Of a stretch of 64,000 nt of DNA, positions 16,874-26,019 are shown piece by piece (position 1 is the first letter of the stretch; each line of letters opens with the position of its first letter). The translations under genes and the position numbers were made by a program. The DNA comes from Myxococcota bacterium (lineage in GTDB: Bacteria; Myxococcota_A; Bradymonadia; UBA7976; UBA1532), in the NCBI GenBank assembly GCA_963169045.1, contig CAUJDF010000003.1:62001-126000 (forward strand), read 5' to 3'. A model generated the notes under the pieces. The model saw only the letters and a list, made by a program, of their open reading frames with translations. It was not told the DNA's origin and did no database searches.

Positions 16874-17248
16874 TCAGGCCGCGGCCTCGTCGTCGCCGCC
16901 GATCAGGACGTCGGCGGAGATGCCGAGCGCGCGCCGCAGCCGCCGGATCATCCCGAGCGTGAGCGGCCGCCTGCGGTTCAGGACCTCCGAGACGCGTGCC
17001 CGGCTGCCGAGGATCGGCACGAGGTCGGCGCGGGTCAGCCCCTGCTGCTCGACGCGGAAGAGGATCGCCTCGATGGGATCGGGCGGATCGATGCGGTGGT
17101 GCTTCGTCTCGTAGGCGTCGACGAGCGTCACGAGCACCTCCAGCGCCTCCGCCTCGGCCGATCCCTCCGGTGCGCCCCACAGCCGTTCGATCTCGGCGAG
17201 CGCGCGCGCGTGGTCCTCGTCGTTGCGGATCGGATGAATCGGATTCAT
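16874..17248 (-). CDS. higA: HigA-family antitoxin / XRE regulator, toxin partner lost
   Basis: 124 residues from ATG 17248 (MNPIHPIRND). The N-terminal half has the HigA pattern: IRNDEDHARALAEIERLWGA, then LVTLVDAYETKHHRIDPPDPIEAI. It is followed by a helix-turn-helix (LTRADLVPILGSRARVSEVL, then RRPLTLGMIRRLRRALGI). In intact loci HigA binds HigB toxin and represses the operon. Here the toxin gene is reduced to 24 codons fused in frame upstream. The stop lies 7 bases from the stop of the convergent Cys-rich lipoprotein gene. Confidence 0.85.
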   Translation of the reverse strand: MNPIHPIRNDEDHARALAEIERLWGAPEGSAEAEALEVLVTLVDAYETKHHRIDPPDPIEAILFRVEQQGLTRADLVPILGSRARVSEVLNRRRPLTLGMIRRLRRALGISADVLIGGDDEAAA

Positions 17249-17320
17249 GACGTCGACCGCGTCGTACTCGCGATGGGTGCCCACGAACTTGATCCAGACG
17301 GTCTGTCCCGGGAACCACAC
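17249..17320 (-). pseudogene. higB: HigB toxin C-terminal fossil
   Basis: These 24 codons read in frame into higA and contain VWIKFVGTHREYDAVDV, the C-terminal strand of HigB-type mRNA interferases (typically IKFIGTHAEYDxIDA). They begin directly after the TAG stop of the metalloprotease gene, so the rest of higB is gone. The catalytic body is absent, and no toxin can be made from this remnant. Confidence 0.7.
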
Positions 17321-20173
17321 CTACTGCTGGACGGCTTCGCTGCTGATGCTGATGCCGATCTCGATGGGGTCCTGGGAGCCGTCGGCGGCGGCGCTCACCT
17401 CGAGGAAGTAGCCGCGGCCGACGAAGGGCGTGGCGCCGCGCACGCCGGGGGTGACGTACTGGGCGCCGGCGGCGGGCGTGAAGTCGTACTGCATCAGGAA
17501 GCCGCGGCCGGTGCGGCCGACGCGCTCGCCGCGGTCGACCACGTTGCCGAGCTGGTCGACGATGCGGATGGAGTGGGACGGCGGCACCTCGAGGATGACC
17601 TGCGTGCGGATGTCGTCGAAGAACCAGCCGCCGCAGTCGATGCACGCGGGGATGGCCACCATGTCGAGCGGGTGCACGAAGGTGTGGGCCTCCTCGGGGA
17701 TCTCGGGGCCGCACGCGCTGCCCGGGATCGGGATCTCGAGGTCGTCGCAGGCGCTGCCGATGCCGTCGCCGTCGCAGTCCTCCTGGTCGGGGTTGGCGAC
17801 GCGCACGCAGTTGTCGCAGACGTCGCCCACGCGGTCGCGATCGCCGTCGCGCTGGTCGGGGTTGCCCTCGAGCGGGCAGTTGTCGTTCGCGTCGAGGTCG
17901 CCGTCGCCGTCGTCGTCGTTGTCGCAGGCGTCGCCGGCGCCGTCGCCGTCGGTGTCCTCCTGCCCGTAGTTGCGCACGCCGGGGCAGTTGTCGTTCACGT
18001 CGAGGTGGCCGTCGCCGTCGCCGTCGTCGCAGGCGTTGCCCACGCCGTCGCCGTCCGCGTCGGCCTGGTTGCCGTTGGCCACCGTCGGGCAGTTGTCGTC
18101 GGCGTCGAGGTCGCCGTCGTTGTCGTCGTCTTCATCGCAGGCGTCGCCCTGGGCGTCGCCGTCGGCGTTCTGTTGCAGCACGTTCGCGTGGAGCGGGCAG
18201 TTGTCGTAGCCGTCGGTCACCGAGTCGCCGTCGTTGTCCCCGTCGTCGGCGTCCTCCTCCCCGTCGCAGTCGGTGTCGGCGCCGCTCGTGCGCACGCCCA
18301 CCGACGCCCACGCGTTGCGGATCTGGCACACGTCGTTCGCCGTGAAGCCGTGCTTGTCGACGGCGTCCCAGTAGATCGCCCGGCCGACGAAGAGGTCGCG
18401 CGCGTCGGCGAAGCTGCTGTTCGACGTCACGCCGCTGCGCAGCACGCTCAGGTACAGGCGCGCGACCTTGTTGCGGCCGATCGCCTGGATCTGCCGGCCG
18501 GCGTGCGTGTCGCCCTGCATCAGCAGGTACGCGACCTTGTTGGGGATTCCGCTGTTCGTGTGGACGAAGCCCTCGTCGTTGCAGTCCTGCGGGGTCGAGC
18601 CGCACCCGGCCGGGTTGTTCGCCGCGATGGTGCGCAGGCCGACGCCGTCGCCGCTGAGCGCCGCGGTCATGTGGTCCGGCTGGCCGCGGTCCGGCGGGTT
18701 CTGGAAGTCGCGGATGGGGTTCTGGCGGATGTCGTTGGGGATGTCCTCGCCGAGGTCCCAGTCGTCGGGGTCGATCAGCGCGCCGAACACGTCGGCGAAG
18801 CTCTCGTCGAGCGCGCCCGACTGGTTGCGGTAGGCGAGGTTCGCCGCGTAGTTGTCGATGCCGTGAGTGAACTCGTGGGCGACGATGTCGTCGGTGACGT
18901 AGCCCTCGCCGAACGCCGTCAGGCCGCACCCGGGCCGGAACTGCGCGTTGCGCCAGTTGTTGCCGACGTAGACGGTGATCTCCCACTGCCCCTCGTCGCC
19001 GTCCCACGAGTGCAGGCCGCGCGCGTGGAAGAAGTCGAACACCTCGTGCGCGATCTGGTACGCGTGGATGCCGTCGTCGCGCGGGTCGTCGCCCGGCTCG
19101 TAGCCGTCGTTGCCGTCCTCGTCGAACCAGTCGTCGTCCTGCGTCTCCCCCGGCGCCGCCCAGCACGTGTCGCTCTCGGTGAAGGCGGCGGTCTCGACGA
19201 GCAGGTCCTTCCAGTCGCCGTGGGTGGGATCCTCGCGCACGGCGTCCACCACGGTGCCGTCGTGCGCGTCGACGTACACCGTCCACTGGCGCACGCCGAG
19301 GCGCTCGGGCGAGACGGCGGAGAAGCGCCAGACGAGGCGCGGGTCCGGCGCCGCGTCGTGGGCCGCGCCGGCGTCGAGGATGCCGAGCTGCGGCACGCCG
19401 GCGGGGCGCGCGCCGCGGCCGATCCAGAGCGCCGCGGCCTGCTGCGCCGCGACCGGTGTCACGCGCGGCGGCGGGAACGCCGGGATGCGGGGCATCCAGC
19501 GGCCGTTCGTCATGTAGATGCGCTCGGCGTCCATGTGCACGACGAGCTCGCTGTCGAAGACCGGCAGGCCCTCGTGGCGCTGGCGGAAGACGAGGTGCCG
19601 CTCGCCCTCCTCGCCAAGGCTCGACGCCCGGTCGAGGAAGAGCTCCCGCGCCGGGTCCTCGAGCGCGTAGAAGTTCTTGAATTCGCTCAGGAACGCAAGC
19701 GCGTTCGGCACGGCGTCGATCGGGCGCGCGCCGGGGACGGGCACGTCGAGGATGACCGTCGCCGGCACGCCGCGCTCGGTGCGCACCCGCGGGGGGATGC
19801 GCGACGTGGTCGTCAACAGGGCGAGCTCGGCCGAGGCCGGGTCGTCCGGGGGCGGCGGCGGGCCCGCGTCGGGATCGGGGCCGGCGTCCGCGGCGACGTC
19901 GCCGTCCGGCGCCGCGCCGTCGGGCTCCACCGCGCCGTCCGCGTCACCGGCGTCCGCGGCGACCGCGCCGTCCGGGTCGACCGCGCCGTCGGGCGCCGCG
20001 CCGTCCGCGGCGACCGCACCGTCCGGCGCCGCCGCGTCCGGGCGCGCCGCGCCGTCGGGCGTCGCACTCATGTCGACCGCCGGCGCCGCGTCGCCCTGAG
20101 GCGTCTCGTCACCGTTCCCCGCATCGCATGCGCCCAGCGCGAGCAGCGCCAGCGCGAGTCCAGCTCGTCGCAT
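17321..20173 (-). CDS. M4 (thermolysin-like) metalloprotease lipoprotein with thrombospondin type-3 repeats
   Basis: 950 residues. The ATG at 20173 has a GGGAGGAA site and gives lipobox LGAC; an Asp/Ala/Pro linker (about 25-115) follows. Next come an FTP/PepSY-like propeptide (about 130-280) and the M4 catalytic domain with HEFTH at 433-437 and [12 protein letters not shown] supplying the third zinc ligand. Residues about 630-812 hold at least five thrombospondin type-3 calcium repeats ([16 protein letters not shown]-like). The C-terminal part, up to residue 950, is a PPC-like beta domain ([19 protein letters not shown]). It is an extracellular or surface zinc protease, probably autoprocessed and calcium-stabilised. 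The stop codon is followed at once by the HigB remnant. Confidence 0.92.
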   Translation of the reverse strand: MRRAGLALALLALGACDAGNGDETPQGDAAPAVDMSATPDGAARPDAAAPDGAVAADGAAPDGAVDPDGAVAADAGDADGAVEPDGAAPDGDVAADAGPDPDAGPPPPPDDPASAELALLTTTSRIPPRVRTERGVPATVILDVPVPGARPIDAVPNALAFLSEFKNFYALEDPARELFLDRASSLGEEGERHLVFRQRHEGLPVFDSELVVHMDAERIYMTNGRWMPRIPAFPPPRVTPVAAQQAAALWIGRGARPAGVPQLGILDAGAAHDAAPDPRLVWRFSAVSPERLGVRQWTVYVDAHDGTVVDAVREDPTHGDWKDLLVETAAFTESDTCWAAPGETQDDDWFDEDGNDGYEPGDDPRDDGIHAYQIAHEVFDFFHARGLHSWDGDEGQWEITVYVGNNWRNAQFRPGCGLTAFGEGYVTDDIVAHEFTHGIDNYAANLAYRNQSGALDESFADVFGALIDPDDWDLGEDIPNDIRQNPIRDFQNPPDRGQPDHMTAALSGDGVGLRTIAANNPAGCGSTPQDCNDEGFVHTNSGIPNKVAYLLMQGDTHAGRQIQAIGRNKVARLYLSVLRSGVTSNSSFADARDLFVGRAIYWDAVDKHGFTANDVCQIRNAWASVGVRTSGADTDCDGEEDADDGDNDGDSVTDGYDNCPLHANVLQQNADGDAQGDACDEDDDNDGDLDADDNCPTVANGNQADADGDGVGNACDDGDGDGHLDVNDNCPGVRNYGQEDTDGDGAGDACDNDDDGDGDLDANDNCPLEGNPDQRDGDRDRVGDVCDNCVRVANPDQEDCDGDGIGSACDDLEIPIPGSACGPEIPEEAHTFVHPLDMVAIPACIDCGGWFFDDIRTQVILEVPPSHSIRIVDQLGNVVDRGERVGRTGRGFLMQYDFTPAAGAQYVTPGVRGATPFVGRGYFLEVSAAADGSQDPIEIGISISSEAVQQ

Positions 20174-20260
20174 CGTTTCCTCCCCGAAGTTCGCTGACAG
20201 TATGGGCGACGGCCGGGGCGCCGCCACGACAGACGCGCCCCCGAAACGAGGGGAGGGGCC

Positions 20261-21910
20261 TCAGCGGGGCGACGGGCGCCGACGGGCGCGTGCGAGGCCG
20301 AGCGCCAGCAGGAGCGCGGCGACGGCGCCGCCCGGCGCCCGCGACGCCGCGCAGCCGCCGCCGTCGCCGCCCGCCGCGGCGTCGGGGTGCGCCGCCGCGG
20401 CGTCGGCGAGCGCCGCATCGGGCAGGCTCGACGACGCAGCGTCTGCGGCTTCGCCTGTCGCATCGGGCACCGCGGCGTCGGCGAGCGCCGCGTCGGGCAC
20501 CGCGGCGTCGGGCGGCGTCTCGGGCACCCCCGTCGCGCGGCGGATGGCCCGCGCCGGGTCGACGATGCCCCAGCCGTAGGTGCGATCGTGGCCGCGCGCG
20601 TCGGGCTGCGCGTACGGCGCCGGGCGCGCCGTCTCGATCAGGATGCGCTCGAGCTCGGACGCCCGCAGGGCCGGCGCGGCGCTCACGAGCAGCCCCGCCA
20701 CGCCCGCGGCCACGGGCGCCGCCGAGGACGTCCCGCCGAAATGTGTCGTGTAATCGCCGGGATCCCCGCCGCCGGGTCCCGAGACGTCCGTCGTGATCGT
20801 GCCGGCGGGCGCGCTCACGTCGACCGTCGCGCCGTGGTTCGTGAAGACCGTCGCCTCGTCGAAGATGTTGAGCGCGCCGACGCCGATGACGCCCCGCACG
20901 CCGAGGAGCTCGTCGTCGCGGACCTCGCGGTCCTCGTTGCCGGCGGCGAACAGCACGAGCGCGCCTTTGCCGCCGCGCCCGCGGTCGTAGACCTCGCCGA
21001 TCGCCGTGGCGAGCGGGCCGGGCGCGGGGATGGCCTCGACGAAGCCCCAGCTGTTCGACACGACGGCGGCGTCCGTCTCGAGCGCGAACGTGAACGCCTC
21101 CACGTCGGCGGAGATGGGCGTGGGGCGCTCGTCGTCGGGCAGCAGGCGCACGCAGCGCAGGCGGCACTCCGGACACGTGCCGGCGATGCCCTCGCCGTTG
21201 TCGGTGGCGGCGGCGACGAGGCCGGCGCAGGCGGTCCCGTGCTCGGTGCCGGGGCCGCCGCGGACGGCGGACGGGTCGTCGTCGCCGTCGAGCGTGTCGC
21301 GGCCGGGATCGAGCTTCGCGGCGAGGTCCGGGTGGACGAGGTCGCAGCCGTTGTCGACGACGACCACCGTCACCGACGGATCGCCGTCGGAGAGCGACCA
21401 GGCGTCGGCGATGTCGATGCGGTCGAGGTACCACTGCCCGCGGTAGCGCGGGTCGTCGGGCGGCGTCTCGCGGCGGCCGGCGGCGCGGTGGACGAGCCGC
21501 AGATCGGGGACCGCCTCGCGCAGCGGTCCCGCGGGGCCGACGAGCGGGGCGAGGCGCGCGGCCGTGTCGAGGCCGTCTCCGCCGCGGGCGTCGCGCACGC
21601 GCCACAGGCCGGCGGAGGGCATGAGCGCGCGGTCGGGCACGAGGCCCAGCCTCGCCATCTCCGCGCGCGCCGCCGCCTCGTCCGCCGGCAGCTGGACGAT
21701 GGCCCAGGCGTCGACGCCGGCGCGCACCCGCACGCCGAGCGCCGGGTACTCGAGCGTCACGGCGGTGGGCGACAGGCGCCGGGCGTGCACCACGCGCCCC
21801 GCGTCGCGGTACTCCAACGCGGGCGGCGGTGGCGGCGGTGGCGGCGCGAGCATTCCCAATCCTCCGATTGCCGCGAATCCGGCAGTTGCGTACGTTTCGG
21901 GCCACAACAT
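20261..21910 (-). CDS. Subtilisin-like serine protease (S8) with MYXO-CTERM-like sorting tail
   Basis: 549 residues from ATG 21910. An alternative ATG at 21853 has a better CGGAGG site but gives MLAPPPPPPPP and no signal. An N-terminal prodomain-like region (about 35-160) precedes the catalytic triad: VVVVDNGCD (Asp, about 185), EHGTACAG (His, about 223) and GGTSSAAP (Ser, about 391). AAGNED supplies the oxyanion Asn. The C-terminal part is an Ala/Asp-rich linker, then GGGCAASRAPG, a hydrophobic helix and RARRR, the MYXO-CTERM pattern of anchored or sorted myxobacterial exoproteins. It is transcribed divergently from the HmuY/metalloprotease pair. The weak N-terminal signal is odd for a secreted enzyme. 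Confidence 0.88.
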   Translation of the reverse strand: MLWPETYATAGFAAIGGLGMLAPPPPPPPPALEYRDAGRVVHARRLSPTAVTLEYPALGVRVRAGVDAWAIVQLPADEAAARAEMARLGLVPDRALMPSAGLWRVRDARGGDGLDTAARLAPLVGPAGPLREAVPDLRLVHRAAGRRETPPDDPRYRGQWYLDRIDIADAWSLSDGDPSVTVVVVDNGCDLVHPDLAAKLDPGRDTLDGDDDPSAVRGGPGTEHGTACAGLVAAATDNGEGIAGTCPECRLRCVRLLPDDERPTPISADVEAFTFALETDAAVVSNSWGFVEAIPAPGPLATAIGEVYDRGRGGKGALVLFAAGNEDREVRDDELLGVRGVIGVGALNIFDEATVFTNHGATVDVSAPAGTITTDVSGPGGGDPGDYTTHFGGTSSAAPVAAGVAGLLVSAAPALRASELERILIETARPAPYAQPDARGHDRTYGWGIVDPARAIRRATGVPETPPDAAVPDAALADAAVPDATGEAADAASSSLPDAALADAAAAHPDAAAGGDGGGCAASRAPGGAVAALLLALGLARARRRPSPR

Positions 21911-21928
21911 AACCGGAGAGAACGGACC

Positions 21929-22972
21929 ATGAGGAGAGGCATCGGCCGCGCCGCGATCTGCGCGGGACTGCTGGCGCTCGCGGCGGCGGGCTGCGACGAC
22001 GGCGGCGGCGAGGGGGGCGCGGGCGGTGCCGGTGGCGCCGGCGGCATGGGCGCCGCGGGCGGTCAGGGCGGCGAAGGCGGCGCGGGCGGCGCGGGCGGGG
22101 CCGGCGGGGCCGGCGGCGCAGGCGGGGCCGGCGGTGAAGGTGGCGCGGGCGGGGCCGGCGGCGCCGGCGGTGAAGGTGGCGCGGGCGGGGCCGGCGGCGC
22201 CGGCGGTGAAGGTGGCGCGGGCGGGGCCGGCGGGGCCGGCGGCGCGGGCGGCGCGGGCGGCGCCGGCGGCGAAGGCGGCGCGGGCGGCGGCCCGGCGCCG
22301 CTCTGTAGCGAGCCGACCGAGGTCCCCTGCGAGGACCAGATGATCCAGGAGATGCAGCTCCAGGACAGCGTCGCCGCGGGCGACATCGAGAACACGGCCG
22401 AGGGCGACACGTGGCACAGCCTCGTCGACGCCACCGCCGGCGGCTTCGAGGCCAACCCGCCCGACGCCTACGTGTATGCGCGCTTCACGCCCGACGGCCT
22501 CGAGAAGGTCGAGATCTCCGACGAGGACGCCCTCTACTCGATGGAATGGGACGTGGCGTTCCGGCGCTACGTCATCCGGCTGAACGGCGGCGCCTCGGGG
22601 CCGTCGTGCGTCACGGCGGCGCGCACCCCGCCGGACACGACGTTCGAGACGGCCGCGGCGCCGGCCGACGAGCACCTGTACCGCGTCGACTCGCAGTACA
22701 CCGAGGCGTGCGACTTCGTCGGCGACGGCTCGGGCCTGCCGACGTCGCCGGCCACGGCCCTGTCGAGCTACTACACGTACAGCGGCTGCGTGCAGATGTC
22801 GGGCAACGTCTATGTGATCCGCCTCGCCGACACGCGCCTCGTCAAGCTGCGCGTCGACGGGTACTACCACCCGCTCGACCGCCAGCGGGTCTGCGACGAG
22901 ACCGGCTCGGCGCCGATGCCCTCGGGCTCGGGGCGGGTCAACGTGACCTGGGCCTTCCTGCCCACCCCATGA
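21929..22972 (+). CDS. HmuY-like haem-binding lipoprotein with Gly-rich linker
   Basis: 347 residues. A signal peptide with lipobox AAAGC is followed by a linker of about 95 residues made of GGAGGAGGE units. Residues about 125-347 match the HmuY family: YVYARFTPDGLEKVEI, EWDVAFRRYVIRLNGG, and a C-terminal SGCVQMSGNVYVIRLAD strand. HmuY takes haem from host proteins in Porphyromonas; related proteins occur widely in Myxococcota, often beside TonB receptors, and not all bind haem. The stop overlaps the start of the following metalloprotease (ATGA). Confidence 0.82.
   Translation: MRRGIGRAAICAGLLALAAAGCDDGGGEGGAGGAGGAGGMGAAGGQGGEGGAGGAGGAGGAGGAGGAGGEGGAGGAGGAGGEGGAGGAGGAGGEGGAGGAGGAGGAGGAGGAGGEGGAGGGPAPLCSEPTEVPCEDQMIQEMQLQDSVAAGDIENTAEGDTWHSLVDATAGGFEANPPDAYVYARFTPDGLEKVEISDEDALYSMEWDVAFRRYVIRLNGGASGPSCVTAARTPPDTTFETAAAPADEHLYRVDSQYTEACDFVGDGSGLPTSPATALSSYYTYSGCVQMSGNVYVIRLADTRLVKLRVDGYYHPLDRQRVCDETGSAPMPSGSGRVNVTWAFLPTP
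22015..22296. repeat. Gly-linker tandem repeat with 36-bp core period
   Basis: The stretch encodes only Gly, Ala and occasional Glu. Within it GGTGAAGG recurs at 22133, 22169 and 22205, giving three near-identical 36-base units (GEGGAGGAGGAG). The flanks are degenerate GGCGCGGGC repeats. It is a coding spacer, and slippage-prone. Confidence 0.85.
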
Positions 22973-24543
22973 GAACGCGCCTGACGTGGGCCGTCGCCGT
23001 GGCGGCCGGCTGCGCCTCGCCGTCCGAGGCGCCGCCGTTCGCCGCGCGCGAGCTGGCGGTCCGTCCCACCGAGGGGGAGCGCGCGCCGCTGTGGCGCTAC
23101 GACGCCGACGACGTGGTCGAGCACCACGACTCGGCGCGCTTCCGCGTCCACTTCACGCGCGAAGGCAGGCACCGGGTCCCCGCCGCCGACGAGGACGCCG
23201 ACGGCGTGCCCGACTTCGTCCAGCAGGTCGCGGCCACCTACGAGGAGGTGCTGACCTTCTACACGGGGCTCGGCTTCCGGGCGCCGCTCTCCGACGCCGA
23301 TCTGCGGGGCGACAACGGCGGCGACGGCCGCTTCGACGTGTACCTCATCGACTTCGCGCGGGCGGCCGACGGCAACTTCGGCGTCGACGCGTGCGACGGC
23401 CAGCGCTGCCTCGGCCACGTGGTGCAGGAGAACGACTTCGCGGGCTACGGCTACCCGAACCGCCTCTTCGGGACGCGCGTCCTCGCGAGCCACGAGTTCT
23501 TCCACGCCATCCAGGCGGCCTACGACCACGACCAGGGTGTGATCCCTTCCGAGGGCTCGGCGGTCTGGGCCAGCGAGGCGTTCGACCCGACGTTGCGCGA
23601 GGTGGAGGCCTTCGCCGCCGGCTACCTCGACGATCCGGGCCGCTCCCTCGACGTGTCGCCGGGCGGCCCCGTGCCGCGCTTCGCCTACGGCGCCGGGCTG
23701 TTCTTCCAGTTCCTCGCGGAGCGCTACGACCGCGATCTGATCCGCACGTTGTGGGAGCGCCTCGAGGACGGCCGCGGCGCCGGCGCGAACCCCGCCGATC
23801 CGCAGTGGCTCGACGAGCTCGCGACGCTGCTGTCCGGCGAGTATGCGTCGTCCTTCGCCGAGGCGCTCACCGACTTCGCGCGCTGGAACCTCTTCACCGG
23901 CCGGCGCGCGGACGCGGAGGGGGCCTATGCGCGCGGCGAGCGCTATCCGGACGTGGCGATGGAGGCCGTCGAGGCGCCGTTCTCGGACGAGCGGCTGCGC
24001 GTCTTCCACGCGTCGACGCAGTACTTCGCCGCCGTGCCCGCCGGCCGCGCGCAGATGACCGCGGCGCTCGTGGCCGACGACCCCGAGAAGTTGAATGGTC
24101 TCGCGCTCTTCCTGACGACGGAGCGCGACGGACGGTGGACGCCGGTCGAGCGCGCGGATCCCGCGGCGGGCACGACCGCCGTCGACACGGACGGCGCCAC
24201 GCGCTTCGTCGCGTACGTCGTGAACACGGCGATCGAGGGGGAGAGCCGCCGGCCGGGGCTGTGCCTCGGCAGCCCGGACGAGGTCGTCGCGTGCCGGCGC
24301 ATCCTGACCGGCGCCGTCGACGCCGGCGCGCCGGACGCCGCGCCCGAGCCGGACGCCGCGCCCGACGCCGCGCCGCTGCACGACGCCGCGCCCGCACCGG
24401 ACGCGGCGGCCGAGGCCGACGCCGCGCCCCCCGACGAGGACGGGGGCGGCGGCGGCTGCGTGATCGCCGGCGACGTCGCCCCGCTCTGGCTCGCGCTCCC
24501 CGCGCTCGCCCTGCGCCGCCGCCGTCGCTGCACGCAGGGATGA
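22969..24543 (+). CDS. MXAN_6640-family putative metalloprotease with MYXO-CTERM tail
   Basis: 524 residues; the ATG overlaps the HmuY stop by 4 bases. The zinc motif HEFFH (residues 175-179) sits in LASHEFFHAIQAAYD, followed by GSAVWASEAFDP, the arrangement of the MXAN_6640 family of myxobacterial putative metalloproteases. The N-terminus is short and signal-like (WAVAVAAGC, a possible lipobox). An Ala/Asp/Pro linker (about 450-495) leads to GGGGGCVIAGD, a hydrophobic helix and RRRRR, a MYXO-CTERM-type tail. The tight coupling suggests that protease and haem binder act together, for example in releasing haem from proteins; this is inference. Confidence 0.85.
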   Translation: MRTRLTWAVAVAAGCASPSEAPPFAARELAVRPTEGERAPLWRYDADDVVEHHDSARFRVHFTREGRHRVPAADEDADGVPDFVQQVAATYEEVLTFYTGLGFRAPLSDADLRGDNGGDGRFDVYLIDFARAADGNFGVDACDGQRCLGHVVQENDFAGYGYPNRLFGTRVLASHEFFHAIQAAYDHDQGVIPSEGSAVWASEAFDPTLREVEAFAAGYLDDPGRSLDVSPGGPVPRFAYGAGLFFQFLAERYDRDLIRTLWERLEDGRGAGANPADPQWLDELATLLSGEYASSFAEALTDFARWNLFTGRRADAEGAYARGERYPDVAMEAVEAPFSDERLRVFHASTQYFAAVPAGRAQMTAALVADDPEKLNGLALFLTTERDGRWTPVERADPAAGTTAVDTDGATRFVAYVVNTAIEGESRRPGLCLGSPDEVVACRRILTGAVDAGAPDAAPEPDAAPDAAPLHDAAPAPDAAAEADAAPPDEDGGGGGCVIAGDVAPLWLALPALALRRRRRCTQG

Positions 24544-24674
24544 CGCGGCCACCACGTCGGACCCCTCGAGCGCCGAGCCTCGACGCGGCGGACGCCCGCG
24601 CGAACGGTGACCGCGTCGGCGCTCGGCCGAACGTCCGTGCGCTTCCCCCCGCGTCGTCGCGTAGACTCGCCGCC

Positions 24675-25988
24675 ATGCGTTCGATGGCCGCCTGTCTGTT
24701 CTCCCTGACCCTCACCGCCTGCGGAGCGGCGCCGTCGCCGGCCCCCGATCCCGGCCACGCCGCCCGCGTCGAGGCGCTCGCGCGCCCCGTGGTCGAGGCG
24801 GAGCACGCCGCCGCGCTCGCCATCGGCCTCGTGACGCCGAACGGCAACGAGATCCACACGTTCGGCGTCGCCGCGCCGCCGGCGGAGGCCCCGCACGGCG
24901 GCACGACGTTCGAGATCGGCTCGGTCACGAAGGTCTTCACGGCGCTCGCGCTGGCGCTGGCCATCGAGCGAGGCGAGGTGACGCCCGAGACGACGGTGGA
25001 CGCGCTGCTGCCGTGTCCCGCGCCGCCGCTGAAGCTCGTCGACCTCGCGTCGCACACGGCGGGCCTGCCGCGCCTCCCGCCGAACTTCGCCCCGGCGGAC
25101 CGCGCCGATCCGTACGCCGACTACGACGGGACGAAGCTGTGCGCCGCGCTCGCGACGCTGACGCCCGCGGCGGGGGCCTACGACTACAGCAACCTGGGCG
25201 CGGGCCTGCTCGGCCACGCGCTGGCGGCGAAGGCGGGCGCGGCGTACCCGGACCTCGTGCGCGACCGCATCGCCGCGCCGCTCGGCCTGCCCTCGGTGAG
25301 CGCCGCCGATCCTGCCGCGCGGGGGCACGACGCGGACGGCCGGCCCGTGCCGCCCTGGCATCTCGACGCGCTGGCCGGCGCCGGCGCGCTCCGGGCAAGC
25401 GCCGCCGACCTCGTCCGCTTCGTCGAGGCCAACCTCCGCCCGCCCGAGGGCCCGCTCGGCGCCGCCCTGCGCGCGACCCACGCGCCCCGCGCCGACCGTC
25501 GCGGCGGGCGGATCGGGCTCGGCTGGCACATCGGCCTCGGCGCCGATCCCGAGGTCCGCTGGCACAACGGCGCCACCGCCGGCGCGTCCAGCTTCGTCGC
25601 CTTCGACGCGGCGGCGGGCGTGGGCGTGGTCGTCCTCGCCAACCAGTCGACGCCGCTGACCGACGCGCTCGGCGCCGCGCTGCTCGACATGCTGCGCGGC
25701 CGGCCCTACGCGCTCGACGTCCCCAAGACGGTCGCCGTCGACGAAGCCGCGCTCGAGGGTTACGTCGGCGAGTACGCCGCCGACGTCGGAGGCCAGCCGC
25801 TCGTCTTCACGGTGACGCGCGACGGCCCGCGCCTCTCCGTGCAGCTCACCGGCCAGCCGGCCTTCCGCGTGTACGCCGAGTCGCCGACGCGCTTCCGCTA
25901 CCGGGTCGTCGAGGCCGCGATCACCTTCGAGCCGGGCGCCCTCGTCCTGCACCAGGGCGGGCGCGACCTGCGCGCCGTCCGCCGATAG
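24675..25988 (+). CDS. Serine hydrolase, beta-lactamase class C / esterase family, lipoprotein
   Basis: 437 residues with a signal peptide and lipobox LTAC. Motifs of the penicillin-binding-protein-like fold are present: SVTK (83-86), YSN (171-173) and HNG (297-299, in place of the KTG of true beta-lactamases). GLGWHIG and AGVGVVVLANQS follow, with a C-terminal lipocalin-like DUF3471-type domain (about 350-437). Family members include esterases, D-aminopeptidases and AmpC-like enzymes. The HNG variant and lipid anchor argue for a peptidase or esterase rather than drug resistance. It stands alone, 131 bases after the metalloprotease gene. Confidence 0.88.
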   Translation: MRSMAACLFSLTLTACGAAPSPAPDPGHAARVEALARPVVEAEHAAALAIGLVTPNGNEIHTFGVAAPPAEAPHGGTTFEIGSVTKVFTALALALAIERGEVTPETTVDALLPCPAPPLKLVDLASHTAGLPRLPPNFAPADRADPYADYDGTKLCAALATLTPAAGAYDYSNLGAGLLGHALAAKAGAAYPDLVRDRIAAPLGLPSVSAADPAARGHDADGRPVPPWHLDALAGAGALRASAADLVRFVEANLRPPEGPLGAALRATHAPRADRRGGRIGLGWHIGLGADPEVRWHNGATAGASSFVAFDAAAGVGVVVLANQSTPLTDALGAALLDMLRGRPYALDVPKTVAVDEAALEGYVGEYAADVGGQPLVFTVTRDGPRLSVQLTGQPAFRVYAESPTRFRYRVVEAAITFEPGALVLHQGGRDLRAVRR

Positions 25989-26019
25989 CGCCGCGCGCCG
26001 ACGTCCGGTCCCGCCACGA

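Noticed and set aside
17096-20197. Plus-strand open frame opposite the thermolysin gene, with many Val/Ala/Asp repeats
   Set aside because: It is the reverse image of the thrombospondin-type calcium repeats; the minus strand has HEFTH and a good ribosome-binding site.
24675-25988. Antibiotic-resistance class C beta-lactamase
   Set aside because: The third motif is HNG rather than KTG, and the protein has a lipobox and DUF3471-type tail, which fits esterase/peptidase relatives.
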